From the NCBI RefSeq assembly GCF_014838825.1, contig NZ_JACYMO010000003.1:372001-436000 (forward strand): a stretch of 64,000 nucleotides of DNA. The letters run 5' to 3'. The notes under the pieces are model-generated. The model did no database searches. It worked only from the letters and a program-made list of their open reading frames with translations, and was not told the origin of the DNA. How positions within the stretch are numbered: position 1 is the stretch's first letter; each line of letters starts with the position of its first letter. Shown one piece after another: positions 49,848 to 59,939 of this stretch. Both the position numbers and the translations under genes were made by a program. Origin of the DNA: Erwinia persicina. Its GTDB lineage: Bacteria > Pseudomonadota > Gammaproteobacteria > Enterobacterales > Enterobacteriaceae.

Positions 49848-50615
49848 TTATATTTCCCATGAATCGGGCAGGGTGTCTGTCAGGGTGGAAATAAACGCTT
49901 TGGTTCGGGGCTTTTCTGCTCGGGTAAACAGGTCACGGGAGGTGCCCGTCTCGACGATCTCGCCCGCTTCCAGAAACACCACGTTATTGGCAATATTTGC
50001 TGCCAGCCGCAGGTCGTGGGTGGCCATCAGCATGGTCATTCCTTCTTTCGCCAGCTGTTTCAGTACCGCCACCACTTCCAGCGACAGTTCGGGATCCAGC
50101 GCCGAGGTCGGTTCATCACACAGCAGCACTTTAGGCGAGGGAGCCAGCGCCCGGGCAATGGCCACACGCTGTTGTTGACCCCCTGACAGCGTGCCGGGCA
50201 GGGCATCGCGTTTATGGCCCATCCCCACCTTTTCCAGCAGGGCTTCTGCCCGCTGCCGCGCCTGCTGAACGGGCTGCTTATGGACGGTTACCAGGCCTTC
50301 CATAATGTTTTCTATCACCGTCAGATGAGGAAACAGCTGGAAGTTTTGAAATACCATGCCGGTTTGCTGGCAGATACGGCGAATATCTTTACGGCCCGGG
50401 CGGGTACTGCCGGTAAAAACGATGTGCTCATGGCCGATGGTCAGTTCCCCTGCCTGCGGGATTTCCAGCAAATTAATGCAGCGCAATAAGGTGCTTTTGC
50501 CACTGCCGGAAGGGCCGATGAGGGCGGTGACGCTGCCTTCATTAATGGTCAGGTTAATCTTCTTTAATACCGGGTTGCCATCGAACTGTTTATCAATGTT
50601 GGATAATTTTATCAT
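49848..50615 (-). CDS. amino-acid ABC transporter ATP-binding protein
   Basis: A 255-residue ABC ATPase of the polar amino-acid uptake group (GlnQ/TcyN-like). Walker A LIGPSGSGKSTLLRCIN is at 32-48, the signature LSGGQQQRVAIARALA near 145, Walker B KVLLCDEPTSALDPELS, and the H-loop MATHDLRLA. It overlaps the permease gene by 23 bases, indicating translational coupling, and lies 39 bases from the binding-protein gene. Confidence 0.93.
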   Translation of the reverse strand: MIKLSNIDKQFDGNPVLKKINLTINEGSVTALIGPSGSGKSTLLRCINLLEIPQAGELTIGHEHIVFTGSTRPGRKDIRRICQQTGMVFQNFQLFPHLTVIENIMEGLVTVHKQPVQQARQRAEALLEKVGMGHKRDALPGTLSGGQQQRVAIARALAPSPKVLLCDEPTSALDPELSLEVVAVLKQLAKEGMTMLMATHDLRLAANIANNVVFLEAGEIVETGTSRDLFTRAEKPRTKAFISTLTDTLPDSWEI

Positions 50616-51291
50616 TATCTCTTACCTTTACTGCGCCATTATTGGCGAGCTTATTTTCCAGTCGGGTCTGTAACGCCGATAATACTGAGCTGATCAGTAA
50701 ATAGATAATGGCGGCTTCGGTATACAGAATTAAGGGCTGATAGGTCACCGCTGCAATACGCTGTGCCGCCAGAAACATTTCAGGTACGGTAATCACCGAG
50801 GCCAGCGACGTGTCTTTCACCAGAGAAATAAAGGTGTTGGACAATGGCGGAACGGCAATTCGCGCTGCCTGCGGGATAATGATACGACGCAGTGCCTGGG
50901 CCCAGCTCATGCTGATCGAGTGTGCGGCTTCCCACTGGCCTTTCGGCACCGAGAGCAGCGTGGCGCGTATCACTTCGGAGGTATAGGCCCCGATGTTCAG
51001 GGTAAAGCCAATAACGGCTGCCGGGAAGGCATCCAGCGTAATGCCCACCCCGGGCAGGGCATAGAAAATAAGGAAAAGCTGAACCAGTAACGGGGTGCCG
51101 CGAATAAGCCAGACATAAAAGCGAACAATGTACTGCAATGGCTTCGGGCCATATAGTCGAGCCAGGGCCACAATAAAGCCCAGCGATAAACCTAGCGCAA
51201 ATGAAATAAGTGTTAATGGAATAGTGAAGGTGACGCCGGCATACAGCATCGGCCAGAATGAATCAATTGCCAGACTTAACCATGAGGGCAT
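50593..51291 (-). CDS. amino-acid ABC transporter permease
   Basis: A HisM/TcyL-type permease of 232 residues from the ATG at 51291; a GTG seven codons upstream is less likely. It has about five hydrophobic segments, the polar-amino-acid motif RGTPLLVQLFLIFYALPG, and the ATPase-contact EAA loop QWEAAHSISMSWAQALRRIIIPQA. It is the first gene of the permease-ATPase-binding-protein operon. Confidence 0.93.
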   Translation of the reverse strand: MPSWLSLAIDSFWPMLYAGVTFTIPLTLISFALGLSLGFIVALARLYGPKPLQYIVRFYVWLIRGTPLLVQLFLIFYALPGVGITLDAFPAAVIGFTLNIGAYTSEVIRATLLSVPKGQWEAAHSISMSWAQALRRIIIPQAARIAVPPLSNTFISLVKDTSLASVITVPEMFLAAQRIAAVTYQPLILYTEAAIIYLLISSVLSALQTRLENKLANNGAVKVRDNDKIIQH

Positions 51292-51443
51292 GTTGCACCT
51301 GTCCTGAGACACGATTACTGCTATTTTATTTTATGGCGAGAGATTATCACGGGGCAGAAAAAGACGCTTATATCTTGCAGTACTACCATAGATTCGGATG
51401 GAATATGCTTTTTTAACGTGGCAATAAAGCGAAACCACTAAAG

Positions 51444-51471
51444 TAAAAAGGCCCGCGAATGCCGCGAGCCT
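51444..51471 (-). terminator. intrinsic terminator of queD
   Basis: On the minus strand GGCTCGCGG and CGCGGGCC pair around CATT with one mismatch, followed by TTTTT. It lies right after the queD stop and separates it from the ABC operon. Confidence 0.75.
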
Positions 51472-51479
51472 CCTGGTTC

Positions 51480-51839
51480 TTATCCGCGATAGACGCAACC
51501 GGCGGTGCAGGTTTCTTTCACCATTACGGCGCTTAACAACGGCAGTACCGGTTTCATCTGCTGCCAGATCCATGCAGCCAGCACTTCGCTGGTCGGGTTC
51601 TCAAGGCCGGGAATATCGTTAAGATAGTAGTGATCCAGACGATCGTAGATCGGCTTGAACGCCGCTTTGATCTCGGAAAAGTCCATCACCCAGCCGGTAT
51701 GCGCATCCACTTCGCCAGTAATTTCCAGACGAACCATAAAGGAGTGCCCGTGCAGGCGACCGCATTTGTGCCCTTCCGGCACATTCGGCAGATGGTGTGC
51801 GGCTTCGAATTGAAAATCTTTAAACAGCGTAGTAGCCAT
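51480..51839 (-). CDS. queD: 6-carboxytetrahydropterin synthase QueD
   Basis: QueD converts dihydroneopterin triphosphate to 6-carboxytetrahydropterin, the first committed step of the queuosine pathway. The ATG at 51839 gives 119 residues (E. coli 121); the upstream 42 in-frame codons lack family similarity. Zinc-binding histidines are visible in [23 protein letters not shown], and the catalytic cysteine is in GHKCG. The C-terminal [12 protein letters not shown] is conserved. It is divergent from cysJ, as in E. coli. Confidence 0.95.
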   Translation of the reverse strand: MATTLFKDFQFEAAHHLPNVPEGHKCGRLHGHSFMVRLEITGEVDAHTGWVMDFSEIKAAFKPIYDRLDHYYLNDIPGLENPTSEVLAAWIWQQMKPVLPLLSAVMVKETCTAGCVYRG

Positions 51840-52047
51840 AGTGACAGTCTCAGTCTTCATCAATAAAACCGCCGCAGGATACCGGAAAACCGCTTTTTTC
51901 GCACCCGTTTCCCGGCTAAACGACATAACCGGAAGCACCTGAAAAGTGTGTTGTTTGTAATTCATTGAAAATAATAGTAATAATCAACCTGTTTTGTCGC
52001 TAACCCTTACCCGAAAAACCGCTTAGTCATTTTGGTTATTTATTATT

Positions 52048-52076
52048 TCCAACCCTTATTTAAGGGTTATTATGCT
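52048..52076 (+). promoter_or_regulatory. cysJIH control region: perfect palindrome and candidate -10
   Basis: AACCCTTATTTAAGGGTT at 52051-52068 is a perfect inverted repeat next to a TATGCT (52071-52076). ACCCTTA-type motifs recur on both sides (about 52000 and 52078). In E. coli the LysR-type activator CysB binds here when N-acetylserine is present; the palindrome is a candidate for that site by position. Confidence 0.45.
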
Positions 52077-52126
52077 TGCCCTTACCCTGTTGTTTATAGA
52101 TCTCCGACCTTGGACTTTTCAACGTA

Positions 52127-53926
52127 ATGACAACTCAGGCACCCCCAAACATGCTTCCCCTTAATCCGGAACAGCTTGCCCGCTTGCAGGCAGCCACCGG
52201 TGATTATTCACCCACTCAGCTGGCATGGCTTTCCGGTTACTTCTGGGGCATGGTCAATCAGGCGCCTGGTGCGACGGTCGCCAGCGCACCGGCGGTTGAG
52301 GTGCCTGCCATTACGCTTCTTTCCGCATCGCAGACCGGCAACGCGCGTCGCCTGGCCGAACAATTGCGCGACGATCTGCTGGGCGAAAAGCTGAACGTTA
52401 ACCTGGTCAATGCCGGTGACTACAAATTTAAGCAGATCGGTCAGGAAAAACTGCTGGTGGTGGTGACCTCCACGCAGGGTGAGGGCGAGCCGCCGGAAGA
52501 AGCCGTGGCACTGCATAAGTTCCTGATGTCGAAAAAAGCGCCGAAAATGGACGGTTGTGCGTTTGCGGTGTTTGGTCTGGGGGACACCTCTTACGAATTC
52601 TTCAGCCAGGCCAGTAAAGATTTCGACAGCAAGCTGGCGGAACTGGGCGGTGAGCGTCTGCTGGAGCGCGTTGATGCCGACGTGGAGTATGCCGCGCAGG
52701 CAGAAGCCTGGCGCAAACAGATCGTTGAGGTGCTGAAGGCCCGTGTGCCGGACGCCAGCGCCCTCCAGATGACTGCCGCCGCGACGGGCAGCGTGAATGA
52801 GATCCACAGCAGTCCTTACAGCAAAGAAGCGCCCCTGACCGCCAGTTTTGCCGTTAACCAGAAAATTACCGGCCGCGACTCCGATAAAGACGTGCGGCAT
52901 ATTGAAATTGATCTCGGTGATTCCGGTCTGCGCTACCAGCCGGGTGATGCTCTGGGCGTGTGGTATGAAAATGACCCACTGCTGGTTCAGGAGCTGCTGG
53001 GGCTGCTGTGGCTGAAAGGCGATGAGCCCGTCACCGTTGACGGTAGTACGCTGCCGCTGGCGGAAGCGCTGCAAAAACATTACGAACTGACGGTCAATAC
53101 GCCGCAGATTGTTGAACACTATGCCAGGCTTTCCCGTAATGAAGCGCTGCTGGCGGAGACGGAAGAGAAAGCCAGACTGCAACAGTATGCGCAGAACACC
53201 CCTATTGTGGATATGGTGCGTTATGCCCCTACGGAACTGAACGCGGAACAGCTCACCGGGCTGCTGCGCCCGCTGACGCCGCGCCTTTACTCTATCGCTT
53301 CATCGCAGGCGGAAAATGAAACCGAAGTCCATATCACCGTGGGGGCGGTGCGCTACGAGATTGAAGGTCGTGCCCGTTCCGGCGGTGCCTCCAGCTATCT
53401 GGCCGACAGGCTGCAGGAGGACGACGGGGTGCGCATCTTCATTGAACATAATGATAACTTCCGCCTGCCTGCCAGCCCGGAAACGCCGGTGATTATGATT
53501 GGGCCGGGTACCGGTATTGCACCGTTCCGCGCATTTATGCAGCAGCGCGACAACGAAGGGGCCGGGGGTAAAAACTGGCTGTTCTTCGGCAATCCGCACT
53601 TTACCGAAGATTTTCTTTACCAGGTCGAGTGGCAGCGCTATGTCAAAGACGGCCTGCTGACGCATATCGATCTGGCCTGGTCGCGTGACCAGAAACACAA
53701 AATTTACGTGCAGGATAAAATCCGCGCTAAAGGGGCGGAGCTGTGGCGCTGGATAGAAGAGGGTGCCCATATTTATGTCTGCGGTGATGCCAATCGCATG
53801 GCAAAAGACGTTGAACAGGCATTACTGGAAGTGGTAGCTGAATTTGGTGCAATGGACATTGAATCGGCCGATGAGTTTTTAAGTGAGCTGCGCATTGAGC
53901 GCCGTTATCAGCGAGATGTGTACTAA
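52127..53926 (+). CDS. cysJ: sulfite reductase (NADPH) flavoprotein, alpha subunit
   Basis: CysJ carries electrons from NADPH through FAD and FMN to the CysI hemoprotein, which reduces sulfite to sulfide. The 599-residue protein (E. coli 599) has a flavodoxin-like FMN domain ([17 protein letters not shown] near 66-82, [12 protein letters not shown]), an FAD domain with [11 protein letters not shown], and an NADPH domain with [18 protein letters not shown]. It ends in RRYQRDVY. The stop overlaps the cysI start by one base. Confidence 0.97.
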   Translation: MTTQAPPNMLPLNPEQLARLQAATGDYSPTQLAWLSGYFWGMVNQAPGATVASAPAVEVPAITLLSASQTGNARRLAEQLRDDLLGEKLNVNLVNAGDYKFKQIGQEKLLVVVTSTQGEGEPPEEAVALHKFLMSKKAPKMDGCAFAVFGLGDTSYEFFSQASKDFDSKLAELGGERLLERVDADVEYAAQAEAWRKQIVEVLKARVPDASALQMTAAATGSVNEIHSSPYSKEAPLTASFAVNQKITGRDSDKDVRHIEIDLGDSGLRYQPGDALGVWYENDPLLVQELLGLLWLKGDEPVTVDGSTLPLAEALQKHYELTVNTPQIVEHYARLSRNEALLAETEEKARLQQYAQNTPIVDMVRYAPTELNAEQLTGLLRPLTPRLYSIASSQAENETEVHITVGAVRYEIEGRARSGGASSYLADRLQEDDGVRIFIEHNDNFRLPASPETPVIMIGPGTGIAPFRAFMQQRDNEGAGGKNWLFFGNPHFTEDFLYQVEWQRYVKDGLLTHIDLAWSRDQKHKIYVQDKIRAKGAELWRWIEEGAHIYVCGDANRMAKDVEQALLEVVAEFGAMDIESADEFLSELRIERRYQRDVY

Positions 53927-55641
53927 TGAGCAATGAAAAATACCCTGGGCCGCTGGTCGTTGAAGGTAAGCTGGTCGACGCCGAGCGCCTGAAGAAAGAG
54001 AGTAACTATCTGCGCGGCGGCATTGCCGAAGACCTGCATGACGGGCTGACCGGCGGCTTTAACGGCGATAACTTCCTGCTGATCCGTTTTCACGGTATGT
54101 ATCAGCAGGATGACCGCGACATTCGTGCTGAACGTGCAGAGCAGAAGCTGGAGGCGCGCCATGCGATGATGCTGCGTTGCCGTCTGCCGGGCGGGATCAT
54201 GACGCCGACGCAGTGGCTGGCTATCGATAAGTTTGCCGCTGATAACACCATTTACGGCAGTATCCGCCTGACTAACCGCCAGACCTTCCAGTTTCACGGC
54301 ATTCTGAAAGGCAACGTGAAACCGGCGCACCAGATGCTGCATGAAGTCGGGCTGGATGCGCTGGCAACGGCGAACGACGTTAACCGTAACGTGCTCTGCA
54401 GCTCAAACCCGATTGAGTCTGAACTGCACCAGGAAGCGTATGAGTGGGCGAAAAAACTCTCTGAGCATCTGCTGCCGCAGACCCGTGCATATGCTGAAAT
54501 CTGGCTGGACCAGGAAAAGGTCGCCACCACCGACGTCGAGCCGATCCTCGGTGAAACTTACCTGCCGCGCAAGTTTAAAACGACCGTGGTGGTGCCGCCG
54601 CATAACGACGTCGACCTGCATGCCAATGACCTGAATTTTATTGCCATTGCTGAAAACGGCAAGCTGGTCGGCTTTAACCTGCTGGTGGGCGGGGGCCTGT
54701 CGATTGATCACGGCAATAAAGCGACCTATGCGCGCACGGCATCAGAGTTCGGCTATCTGCCGGTTGATAAGATCCTGGATGTTGCTGCTGCGGTGGTGAC
54801 CACCCAGCGCGACTGGGGTAACCGTACTGACCGTAAGAATGCTAAAACCAAATACACGCTGGAGCGCGTGGGGCCGGAGGTCTTTAAGGCGGAAGTGGAG
54901 CGTCGCGCCGGCATCACCTTTGAACCGACCCGTCCATATGAATTTACTACCCGTGGCGATCGCTTTGGCTGGGTTAAAGGCATTGATAATAAATGGCACC
55001 TGACGCTGTTTATTGAAAACGGCCGCCTGCTGGACTATCCGGGCCGGCCGTTGAAAACCGGTCTGGCTGAAATTGCCAAAATTCATCAGGGCGATTTCCG
55101 CTTAACAGCCAATCAGAACCTGATTGTCGCAGGCGTACCGGAGTCTGAAAAGGCGACTATCGAACAGCTGGCGGTGTCGCATGGTCTGATGGAAAACGTC
55201 AGCCACCAGCGCGAAAACTCCATGGCCTGCGTGTCCTTCCCCACCTGCCCGCTGGCGATGGCCGAAGCCGAACGCTTCCTGCCGGAATTTGTCACGCGTG
55301 TGGAGGGCATCATGACCGCCCACGGGGTGGGAGATGAGCACATTGTCCTGCGCGTCACCGGCTGCCCGAACGGCTGCGGCCGTGCGCTGCTGGCTGAGGT
55401 GGGGCTGGTGGGCAAGGCTCCGGGGCGTTATAACCTTCATCTCGGAGGCAACCGCATCGGTACGCGCATCCCGCGGATGCACAGCGAAAATATCAACGAA
55501 GAGCAGATCCTGGCGACCCTGGACGAACTAATTGGCCGCTGGGCGAAAGAGCGCGAAGCAGATGAAGGCTTCGGTGATTTCACCATCCGTACCGGTATTA
55601 TCAGACCGGTACTCGATCCGGCCCGCGATTTCTGGGAATGA
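53926..55641 (+). CDS. cysI: sulfite reductase (NADPH) hemoprotein, beta subunit
   Basis: CysI binds siroheme and a 4Fe-4S cluster and carries out the six-electron reduction of sulfite to sulfide. The 571-residue protein (E. coli 570) has the cluster cysteines CVSFPTC (CX5C) and CPNGC (CX3C) near 430-485. It also has two nitrite/sulfite reductase ferredoxin-like repeats and the substrate-binding arginine and lysine region [15 protein letters not shown]. Siroheme is supplied by CysG, encoded 3 kb downstream. Confidence 0.97.
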   Translation: MSNEKYPGPLVVEGKLVDAERLKKESNYLRGGIAEDLHDGLTGGFNGDNFLLIRFHGMYQQDDRDIRAERAEQKLEARHAMMLRCRLPGGIMTPTQWLAIDKFAADNTIYGSIRLTNRQTFQFHGILKGNVKPAHQMLHEVGLDALATANDVNRNVLCSSNPIESELHQEAYEWAKKLSEHLLPQTRAYAEIWLDQEKVATTDVEPILGETYLPRKFKTTVVVPPHNDVDLHANDLNFIAIAENGKLVGFNLLVGGGLSIDHGNKATYARTASEFGYLPVDKILDVAAAVVTTQRDWGNRTDRKNAKTKYTLERVGPEVFKAEVERRAGITFEPTRPYEFTTRGDRFGWVKGIDNKWHLTLFIENGRLLDYPGRPLKTGLAEIAKIHQGDFRLTANQNLIVAGVPESEKATIEQLAVSHGLMENVSHQRENSMACVSFPTCPLAMAEAERFLPEFVTRVEGIMTAHGVGDEHIVLRVTGCPNGCGRALLAEVGLVGKAPGRYNLHLGGNRIGTRIPRMHSENINEEQILATLDELIGRWAKEREADEGFGDFTIRTGIIRPVLDPARDFWE

Positions 55642-55653
55642 TGGAGGTGTAAT

Positions 55654-56385
55654 ATGGCCGTTCTCGATCTCACTGCACTGAACGACTTACCAAAGGTGGA
55701 GCGCATCATGGCGCTCGCTGAAATCAATAATATGCTGGATAAACTTTCCGCCGAGGATCGGGTGATCTGGGGGCTGGAAAATCTGCCGGGTGAAGCCGTG
55801 CTGACCTCCAGTTTTGGTATTCAGGCAGCGGTCAGTCTGCATCTGGTGGCACGCCAGAAGCCGGATATTCCGGTGATCCTGACCGATACGGGCTATCTGT
55901 TCCCGGAAACCTATCAGTTTATTGATCAGCTGACGGAGAAGCTGGATCTTAATCTTCAGGTGTTCCGCGCAGCGCACAGCCCGGCCTGGCAGGAAGCACG
56001 CTATGGCAAGCTGTGGGAACAGGGCGTGGAGGGCATTGAGCGCTACAACCAGATTAATAAGGTTGAGCCGATGAACCGTGCGCTGGCGACGCTGAAAGCG
56101 CAGACGTGGTTTGCCGGGCTGCGCCGCGACCAGTCAGGTAGCCGCGCGCATCTGCCAGTGCTGGCGATCAAGAAGGGCGTCTTCAAGCTGTTGCCGATCA
56201 TCGACTGGGACAACCGTCAGGTATATCAGTATCTGCAGCAACACGGTCTGAGCTACCATCCGCTGTGGGAGCAGGGCTATCTCTCGGTGGGGGATACGCA
56301 CACGACGCGTAAATGGGAACCGGGCATGGCAGAGGAAGAGACCCGCTTCTTTGGCCTGAAGCGCGAGTGCGGATTGCACGAGTAA
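55654..56385 (+). CDS. cysH: phosphoadenosine phosphosulfate reductase
   Basis: CysH reduces PAPS to sulfite with thioredoxin. The 243-residue protein (E. coli 244) has the PP-loop-related [16 protein letters not shown] and the conserved [13 protein letters not shown]. Its catalytic cysteine is in the C-terminal KRECGLH motif, typical of the cluster-free PAPS reductase type; it lacks the paired cysteines of APS reductases. It is the last gene of cysJIH, 12 bases after cysI. Confidence 0.96.
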   Translation: MAVLDLTALNDLPKVERIMALAEINNMLDKLSAEDRVIWGLENLPGEAVLTSSFGIQAAVSLHLVARQKPDIPVILTDTGYLFPETYQFIDQLTEKLDLNLQVFRAAHSPAWQEARYGKLWEQGVEGIERYNQINKVEPMNRALATLKAQTWFAGLRRDQSGSRAHLPVLAIKKGVFKLLPIIDWDNRQVYQYLQQHGLSYHPLWEQGYLSVGDTHTTRKWEPGMAEEETRFFGLKRECGLHE

Positions 56386-56396
56386 ATTTACGTAGT

Positions 56397-56425
56397 GGCC
56401 GACCTTTTGTTTCGGTCGGTCATTA
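56397..56425 (+). terminator. hairpin after cysH
   Basis: GGCCGACC and GGTCGGTC pair (one mismatch) over TTTTGTTTC just after the cysH stop. No T-run follows directly, so termination may be weak or bidirectional with the convergent gene. Confidence 0.4.
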
Positions 56426-56449
56426 AATCGGCACATATTCCCGCGTTCG

Positions 56450-56878
56450 TTATCCCAGCAGGCCTTGCAGGACGCCTGCAATAAGCACCGCCAGAATAAT
56501 GGCGGCAACGATAGCCATGGCAGGCTGAAAGGCAATCGTCGTCAGCCCCAGAAGCCCGGCGGCAGCTGCGACACGATGTTCTTCCTTACGTGCCCAGCCA
56601 ATGATGCCAAGGATCACCGCACCCGCCCCCATCATTGCGCTAATAATCGACAGTATGCGGTCAATATTCCAGCCGACACTTTTTGCTTTTTCAACCAGCG
56701 GCTTACCGTGCAGGGCGTCTAAGGCCGCATGCTTAATTGCCAGCGTTTTCGTTGCTACAATGCTTTCCAGTGAAGGGCGGGGAGCAAAAGGACCGGCCAT
56801 AAAGTGGGTGATGACCAGCAGCAGGGCGATACTGCCCAGCAAAATGCCTGCCCAACCACAAACATCCTTTTTAAACAT
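56450..56878 (-). CDS. small inner membrane protein, unknown function
   Basis: A 142-residue protein. A hydrophobic N-terminal helix (about 8-28) is followed by a polar amphipathic stretch (LESIVATKTLAIKHAALDALHGKPLVEKAKSV lies here), then two or three further hydrophobic segments (about 72-95 and 100-140) rich in Ala, Gly, Ile and Val. I do not recognise the family. It occupies part of the cysH-iap interval where E. coli has its CRISPR-Cas locus. No partner gene is obvious. GC content and codon use look like the neighbours. Confidence 0.7.
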   Translation of the reverse strand: MFKKDVCGWAGILLGSIALLLVITHFMAGPFAPRPSLESIVATKTLAIKHAALDALHGKPLVEKAKSVGWNIDRILSIISAMMGAGAVILGIIGWARKEEHRVAAAAGLLGLTTIAFQPAMAIVAAIILAVLIAGVLQGLLG

Positions 56879-56975
56879 ATGACTTCCTTGTTGATATTTA
56901 CTTATTCGCAGGCAGGATGGTTTCTTTGTCTGTCAGTGGTGACCTCTGCCATGACTGCCGCAGGCATGATAAACC

Positions 56976-57260
56976 TCAGATCCCGGTCAGTGCGGCAAAC
57001 TTATTGGCGGAGCGGGTGATATTCACTTTTGTCACCTCGTAGCTGGCGACCTGCTGGAAGGGGTCTTCCGCCAGAATGGCATCCAGCTGTTTCCTGTCCA
57101 TCTCTTTCACCATGATCATCCCACCGGTGCGTGGATCTTTACGTCCTGCGCTGATAAAGGCACCGGCGGTAAAGTAACGATTGATCCACGCCACGTGTGG
57201 CTCCAGCAGGGCTTCCACGTCTTCCATCGGGCGGGTGTAGGTGAGAAAAACAATGTACAT
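56976..57260 (-). CDS. YciI family protein
   Basis: A 94-residue protein with the YCII-related dimeric alpha/beta-barrel fold: MYIVFLTYTRPMEDVEALLEPH at the start, a conserved His in EPHVAWI, then SAGRKDPRTGGMIMV and AEDPFQQVASYEVTKV. Family members may be small enzymes or binding proteins; YciI itself has no settled role. It sits 15 bases after iap on the same strand and may be co-transcribed with it. Confidence 0.88.
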   Translation of the reverse strand: MYIVFLTYTRPMEDVEALLEPHVAWINRYFTAGAFISAGRKDPRTGGMIMVKEMDRKQLDAILAEDPFQQVASYEVTKVNITRSANKFAALTGI

Positions 57261-57275
57261 GGATGACTCCAGAGA

Positions 57276-58259
57276 TTAAGGGTTAGCCAGTTCACGGATC
57301 AGCGGCAGCAGCACGGCGACAGAATCATGGGCGCGGCGGGTGATGCGGCCAGGTAACCAGTGATCAATATAAGCCAGATTATCGCGCTGTGCCTGGTGAC
57401 GCAGGGCCAGCGGGAAATGCAGCGCGACCGGGCGCGACAGCTTGCCGCCGGGCGCATCGCTGGCCCTGACCAATAACAGCGGGAAACCGGCGCGGTCAAA
57501 AGGCCCTTCATCTTGCGCGGTCTGTGTCGTCGCGCTGATCCCCAGGTGGCGCGCCAGCGACCGGGCGCGATCGCGCGTCTGGCGGGCCACGGCCTTCGGT
57601 GTTTGACGGCCGCTAATAAAAGTAAGGTGACTGCCCACAACCAGACTGTCGAGATTAATGACCAGCAGCGTATTGTGTTTCTCTTCGGGAGTCATGCGTG
57701 ACACATAATCTTCGCTGCCCTGCAGTCCGATCTCTTCGCCGCTCAGGGCCACGAAGCGCAGGCTGTAATGCAGCGGCTGGGTGCTGAGACGCTGTGCCAG
57801 CTCCAGCATGACGCCCAGCCCTGAGGCGTTATCGTCAACCCCCTGATTGGTCAGACCGCCGAGGTTAAGCTGCGTTTCGTTATCGTTGTGCGGTGTCCAG
57901 CTGTCGCTGTGAGCGACAATCACAATCTGCTGCGCAACCTTACCCTCGCGTGCGGCAATGACCGAGGTGGCATTGACGTTACGCCACGTCTTGTCGCCTG
58001 CCTGATGCTGATAAGCATAGCGGGTGGTGAAACGACGCTGGTTTGTCTGATAGCCGAGTGCGGTAAACTGCTGCTGCAGATAGTCGGCAGTCAGCATATC
58101 GGCCGGGCTGCCTGCCATGCGGCCGGGAAAATAGGTGGCAATATGGCGTAGCTGCTGTTCGGCAATGCTACCGGTCTTCATGCTGGCGGCATTCGCGGAC
58201 AGACTGATGCCGCAAATAAAAATGGCTGCCAACGCCCCCAGGCGCATAAGGGTCAACAT
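57276..58259 (-). CDS. iap: alkaline phosphatase isozyme conversion aminopeptidase Iap
   Basis: A periplasmic M28-family zinc aminopeptidase that trims the N-terminal arginine of alkaline phosphatase in E. coli. The 327-residue protein (E. coli 345) has a signal peptide ending near SANA-A. Metal ligands are visible in VIVAHSDSW, QGVDDNASGLGVMLELA and ALSGEEIGLQGSED, with LLVINLDSLVVG and a final histidine in RPVALHFPLAL. It is divergent from cysG. In E. coli the first CRISPR repeats were found next to this gene; none are seen here. Confidence 0.92.
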   Translation of the reverse strand: MLTLMRLGALAAIFICGISLSANAASMKTGSIAEQQLRHIATYFPGRMAGSPADMLTADYLQQQFTALGYQTNQRRFTTRYAYQHQAGDKTWRNVNATSVIAAREGKVAQQIVIVAHSDSWTPHNDNETQLNLGGLTNQGVDDNASGLGVMLELAQRLSTQPLHYSLRFVALSGEEIGLQGSEDYVSRMTPEEKHNTLLVINLDSLVVGSHLTFISGRQTPKAVARQTRDRARSLARHLGISATTQTAQDEGPFDRAGFPLLLVRASDAPGGKLSRPVALHFPLALRHQAQRDNLAYIDHWLPGRITRRAHDSVAVLLPLIRELANP

Positions 58260-58451
58260 GGAAGGTTCCTTAATTCGTTATCCTGTAACGAAATGTGCGA
58301 ATTTTTTTGCGCAGACAGTATGAAATCATGACGCGTTTTAGACAATTTCATTCTCTCTGAAAGGTGCGAAATATCATCCGTTAAGCACATTTTGTTCGCA
58401 GCTTTACCGGGTCGTTATTCCATTCAGTAACTACTCATTCCAATTAGTAAT

Positions 58452-58481
58452 TTCATAAGCTTCAAGGGCGGGACGTATAGT
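58452..58481 (+). promoter_or_regulatory. candidate promoter of cysG-cysDNC
   Basis: TATAGT at 58476-58481 with TTCATA about 18 bases upstream lies 34 bases before the cysG GTG/ATG region. Upstream A/T-rich motifs (ATTCAGTAA, ATTCCAATTAGTAAT) resemble the degenerate CysB half-sites of cys promoters. CysB control is an inference from the operon content. Confidence 0.5.
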
Positions 58482-58514
58482 CCCTTTAACAATAGTGATA
58501 TAGACAGGGTTCCC

Positions 58515-59930
58515 GTGGATTATCTCCCTCTTTTTGCCGACATCAGACACAAGCCGGTGCTGGTGGTTGGCGGTGGCGATGTCGCTGCACGCAAAATCGA
58601 ACTGTTGCGCCGTGCCGGTGCCCGCGTGCAGGTCGTTTCACACCATCTGTGTGAGGAGCTCGCCGCACTGCACGACAATGACAGCATTGAATGGCTGGCG
58701 AAGGATTATCAGCCTGCGCAGCTGGATACGGTGTTCCTGGTGATTGCCGCCACCGATGATGGCGAACTCAATGGCCAGGTGTATCTGGATGCCACTGAAC
58801 GCCATCTGCTGGCTAACGTGGTTGATGACCAGCCGAAATGTTCCTTTATCTTTCCTTCTATTGTCGATCGCTCCCCGCTGGTGGTGGCGATCTCCTCCAG
58901 CGGAACGGCCCCGGTGCTGGCACGGTTGCTGCGTGAAAAACTGGAGTCGCTGCTGCCGGCTAACCTCGGGCAGATGGCGGAAATTGCCGGACAGTGGCGT
59001 GGGAAGGTCAAAGCGCGTTTTAACAAAATGACCGATCGCCGTCGTTTTTGGGAAAAAGCGTTTAACGGCTTATTTGCCAATCAGGTGGCATCCGGCAACG
59101 TTGAGGGGGCCAAACGCACCCTTGACCAGCAGCTGACCGACCCGGAAGCCCCGCAGGGTGAGATTATCCTCGTCGGGGCCGGGCCTGGAGACAGTGGCCT
59201 GCTGACGCTGCGCGGGCTGCAGGTGATGCAGCTGGCCGATGTGGTGCTCTACGACCACCTGGTCAGCGATGAAATCCTTGACCTGGTACGCCGCGATGCC
59301 GACCGCATCTGTGTGGGCAAGCGGGCTAATGCGCACAGCGTGCCGCAGGAAGAGATCAACCAGATGCTGGTGGCGCTGGCGAAAAAAGGCAAACGTGTGG
59401 TGCGCCTGAAAGGGGGAGACCCGTTTATTTTCGGGCGGGGTGGAGAAGAGCTTCAGGCGGCAGTGGCGGCCGGCATCCCTTTCCAGGTGGTGCCGGGCGT
59501 AACCGCGGCGTCCGGGGCGACTGCCTACGCGGGTATTCCGCTGACACACCGCGATCATGCTCAGAGCGTCCTGTTTGTCACCGGCCACTGCCGTGCAGAT
59601 GGGCAGGGCACGGACTGGCCATCGCTGGCCCGGGCTCGTCAGACGCTGGCTATCTATATGGGCACCATGGCGGCAGGTGACATTGCCAGCCAGCTGATGG
59701 CCCACGGGCGCGATCCGGCCACGCCGGCAGCAGTGATTGGCCGTGGCACCCGCCAGGACCAGCAGGTGCTGATAGGCACGTTAGACCAACTTGAAGAACT
59801 GGCACGAAACGCCCCCACTCCGGCGCTGTTAGTGATTGGCGAAGTGGTCAATCTGCATCACGAGTTGGCATGGTTCCAACATTCAGCGCAGCAGGACAGA
59901 CGAGAGTCTCCTGTTGTGAATTTGGCTTGA
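58515..59930 (+). CDS. cysG: siroheme synthase CysG (multifunctional)
   Basis: CysG makes siroheme from uroporphyrinogen III. The 471-residue protein fuses an N-terminal precorrin-2 dehydrogenase/sirohydrochlorin ferrochelatase (about 1-200, [12 protein letters not shown] at 16-27, [18 protein letters not shown]) with a C-terminal SAM-dependent uroporphyrinogen III methyltransferase (from about 215, [42 protein letters not shown]). It is nine bases ahead of cysD. In E. coli cysG lies elsewhere, with nirBD; here it is part of the sulfate-assimilation operon. Confidence 0.95.
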   Translation: MDYLPLFADIRHKPVLVVGGGDVAARKIELLRRAGARVQVVSHHLCEELAALHDNDSIEWLAKDYQPAQLDTVFLVIAATDDGELNGQVYLDATERHLLANVVDDQPKCSFIFPSIVDRSPLVVAISSSGTAPVLARLLREKLESLLPANLGQMAEIAGQWRGKVKARFNKMTDRRRFWEKAFNGLFANQVASGNVEGAKRTLDQQLTDPEAPQGEIILVGAGPGDSGLLTLRGLQVMQLADVVLYDHLVSDEILDLVRRDADRICVGKRANAHSVPQEEINQMLVALAKKGKRVVRLKGGDPFIFGRGGEELQAAVAAGIPFQVVPGVTAASGATAYAGIPLTHRDHAQSVLFVTGHCRADGQGTDWPSLARARQTLAIYMGTMAAGDIASQLMAHGRDPATPAAVIGRGTRQDQQVLIGTLDQLEELARNAPTPALLVIGEVVNLHHELAWFQHSAQQDRRESPVVNLA

Positions 59931-59939
59931 GGAAAAGAT

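Noticed and set aside
52208-53182. 324-codon minus-strand frame opposite cysJ
   Set aside because: Shadow frame inside cysJ, with no signal or family match.
56386-58514. CRISPR array search around iap
   Set aside because: No regularly spaced direct repeats are visible although this is the classic E. coli location.
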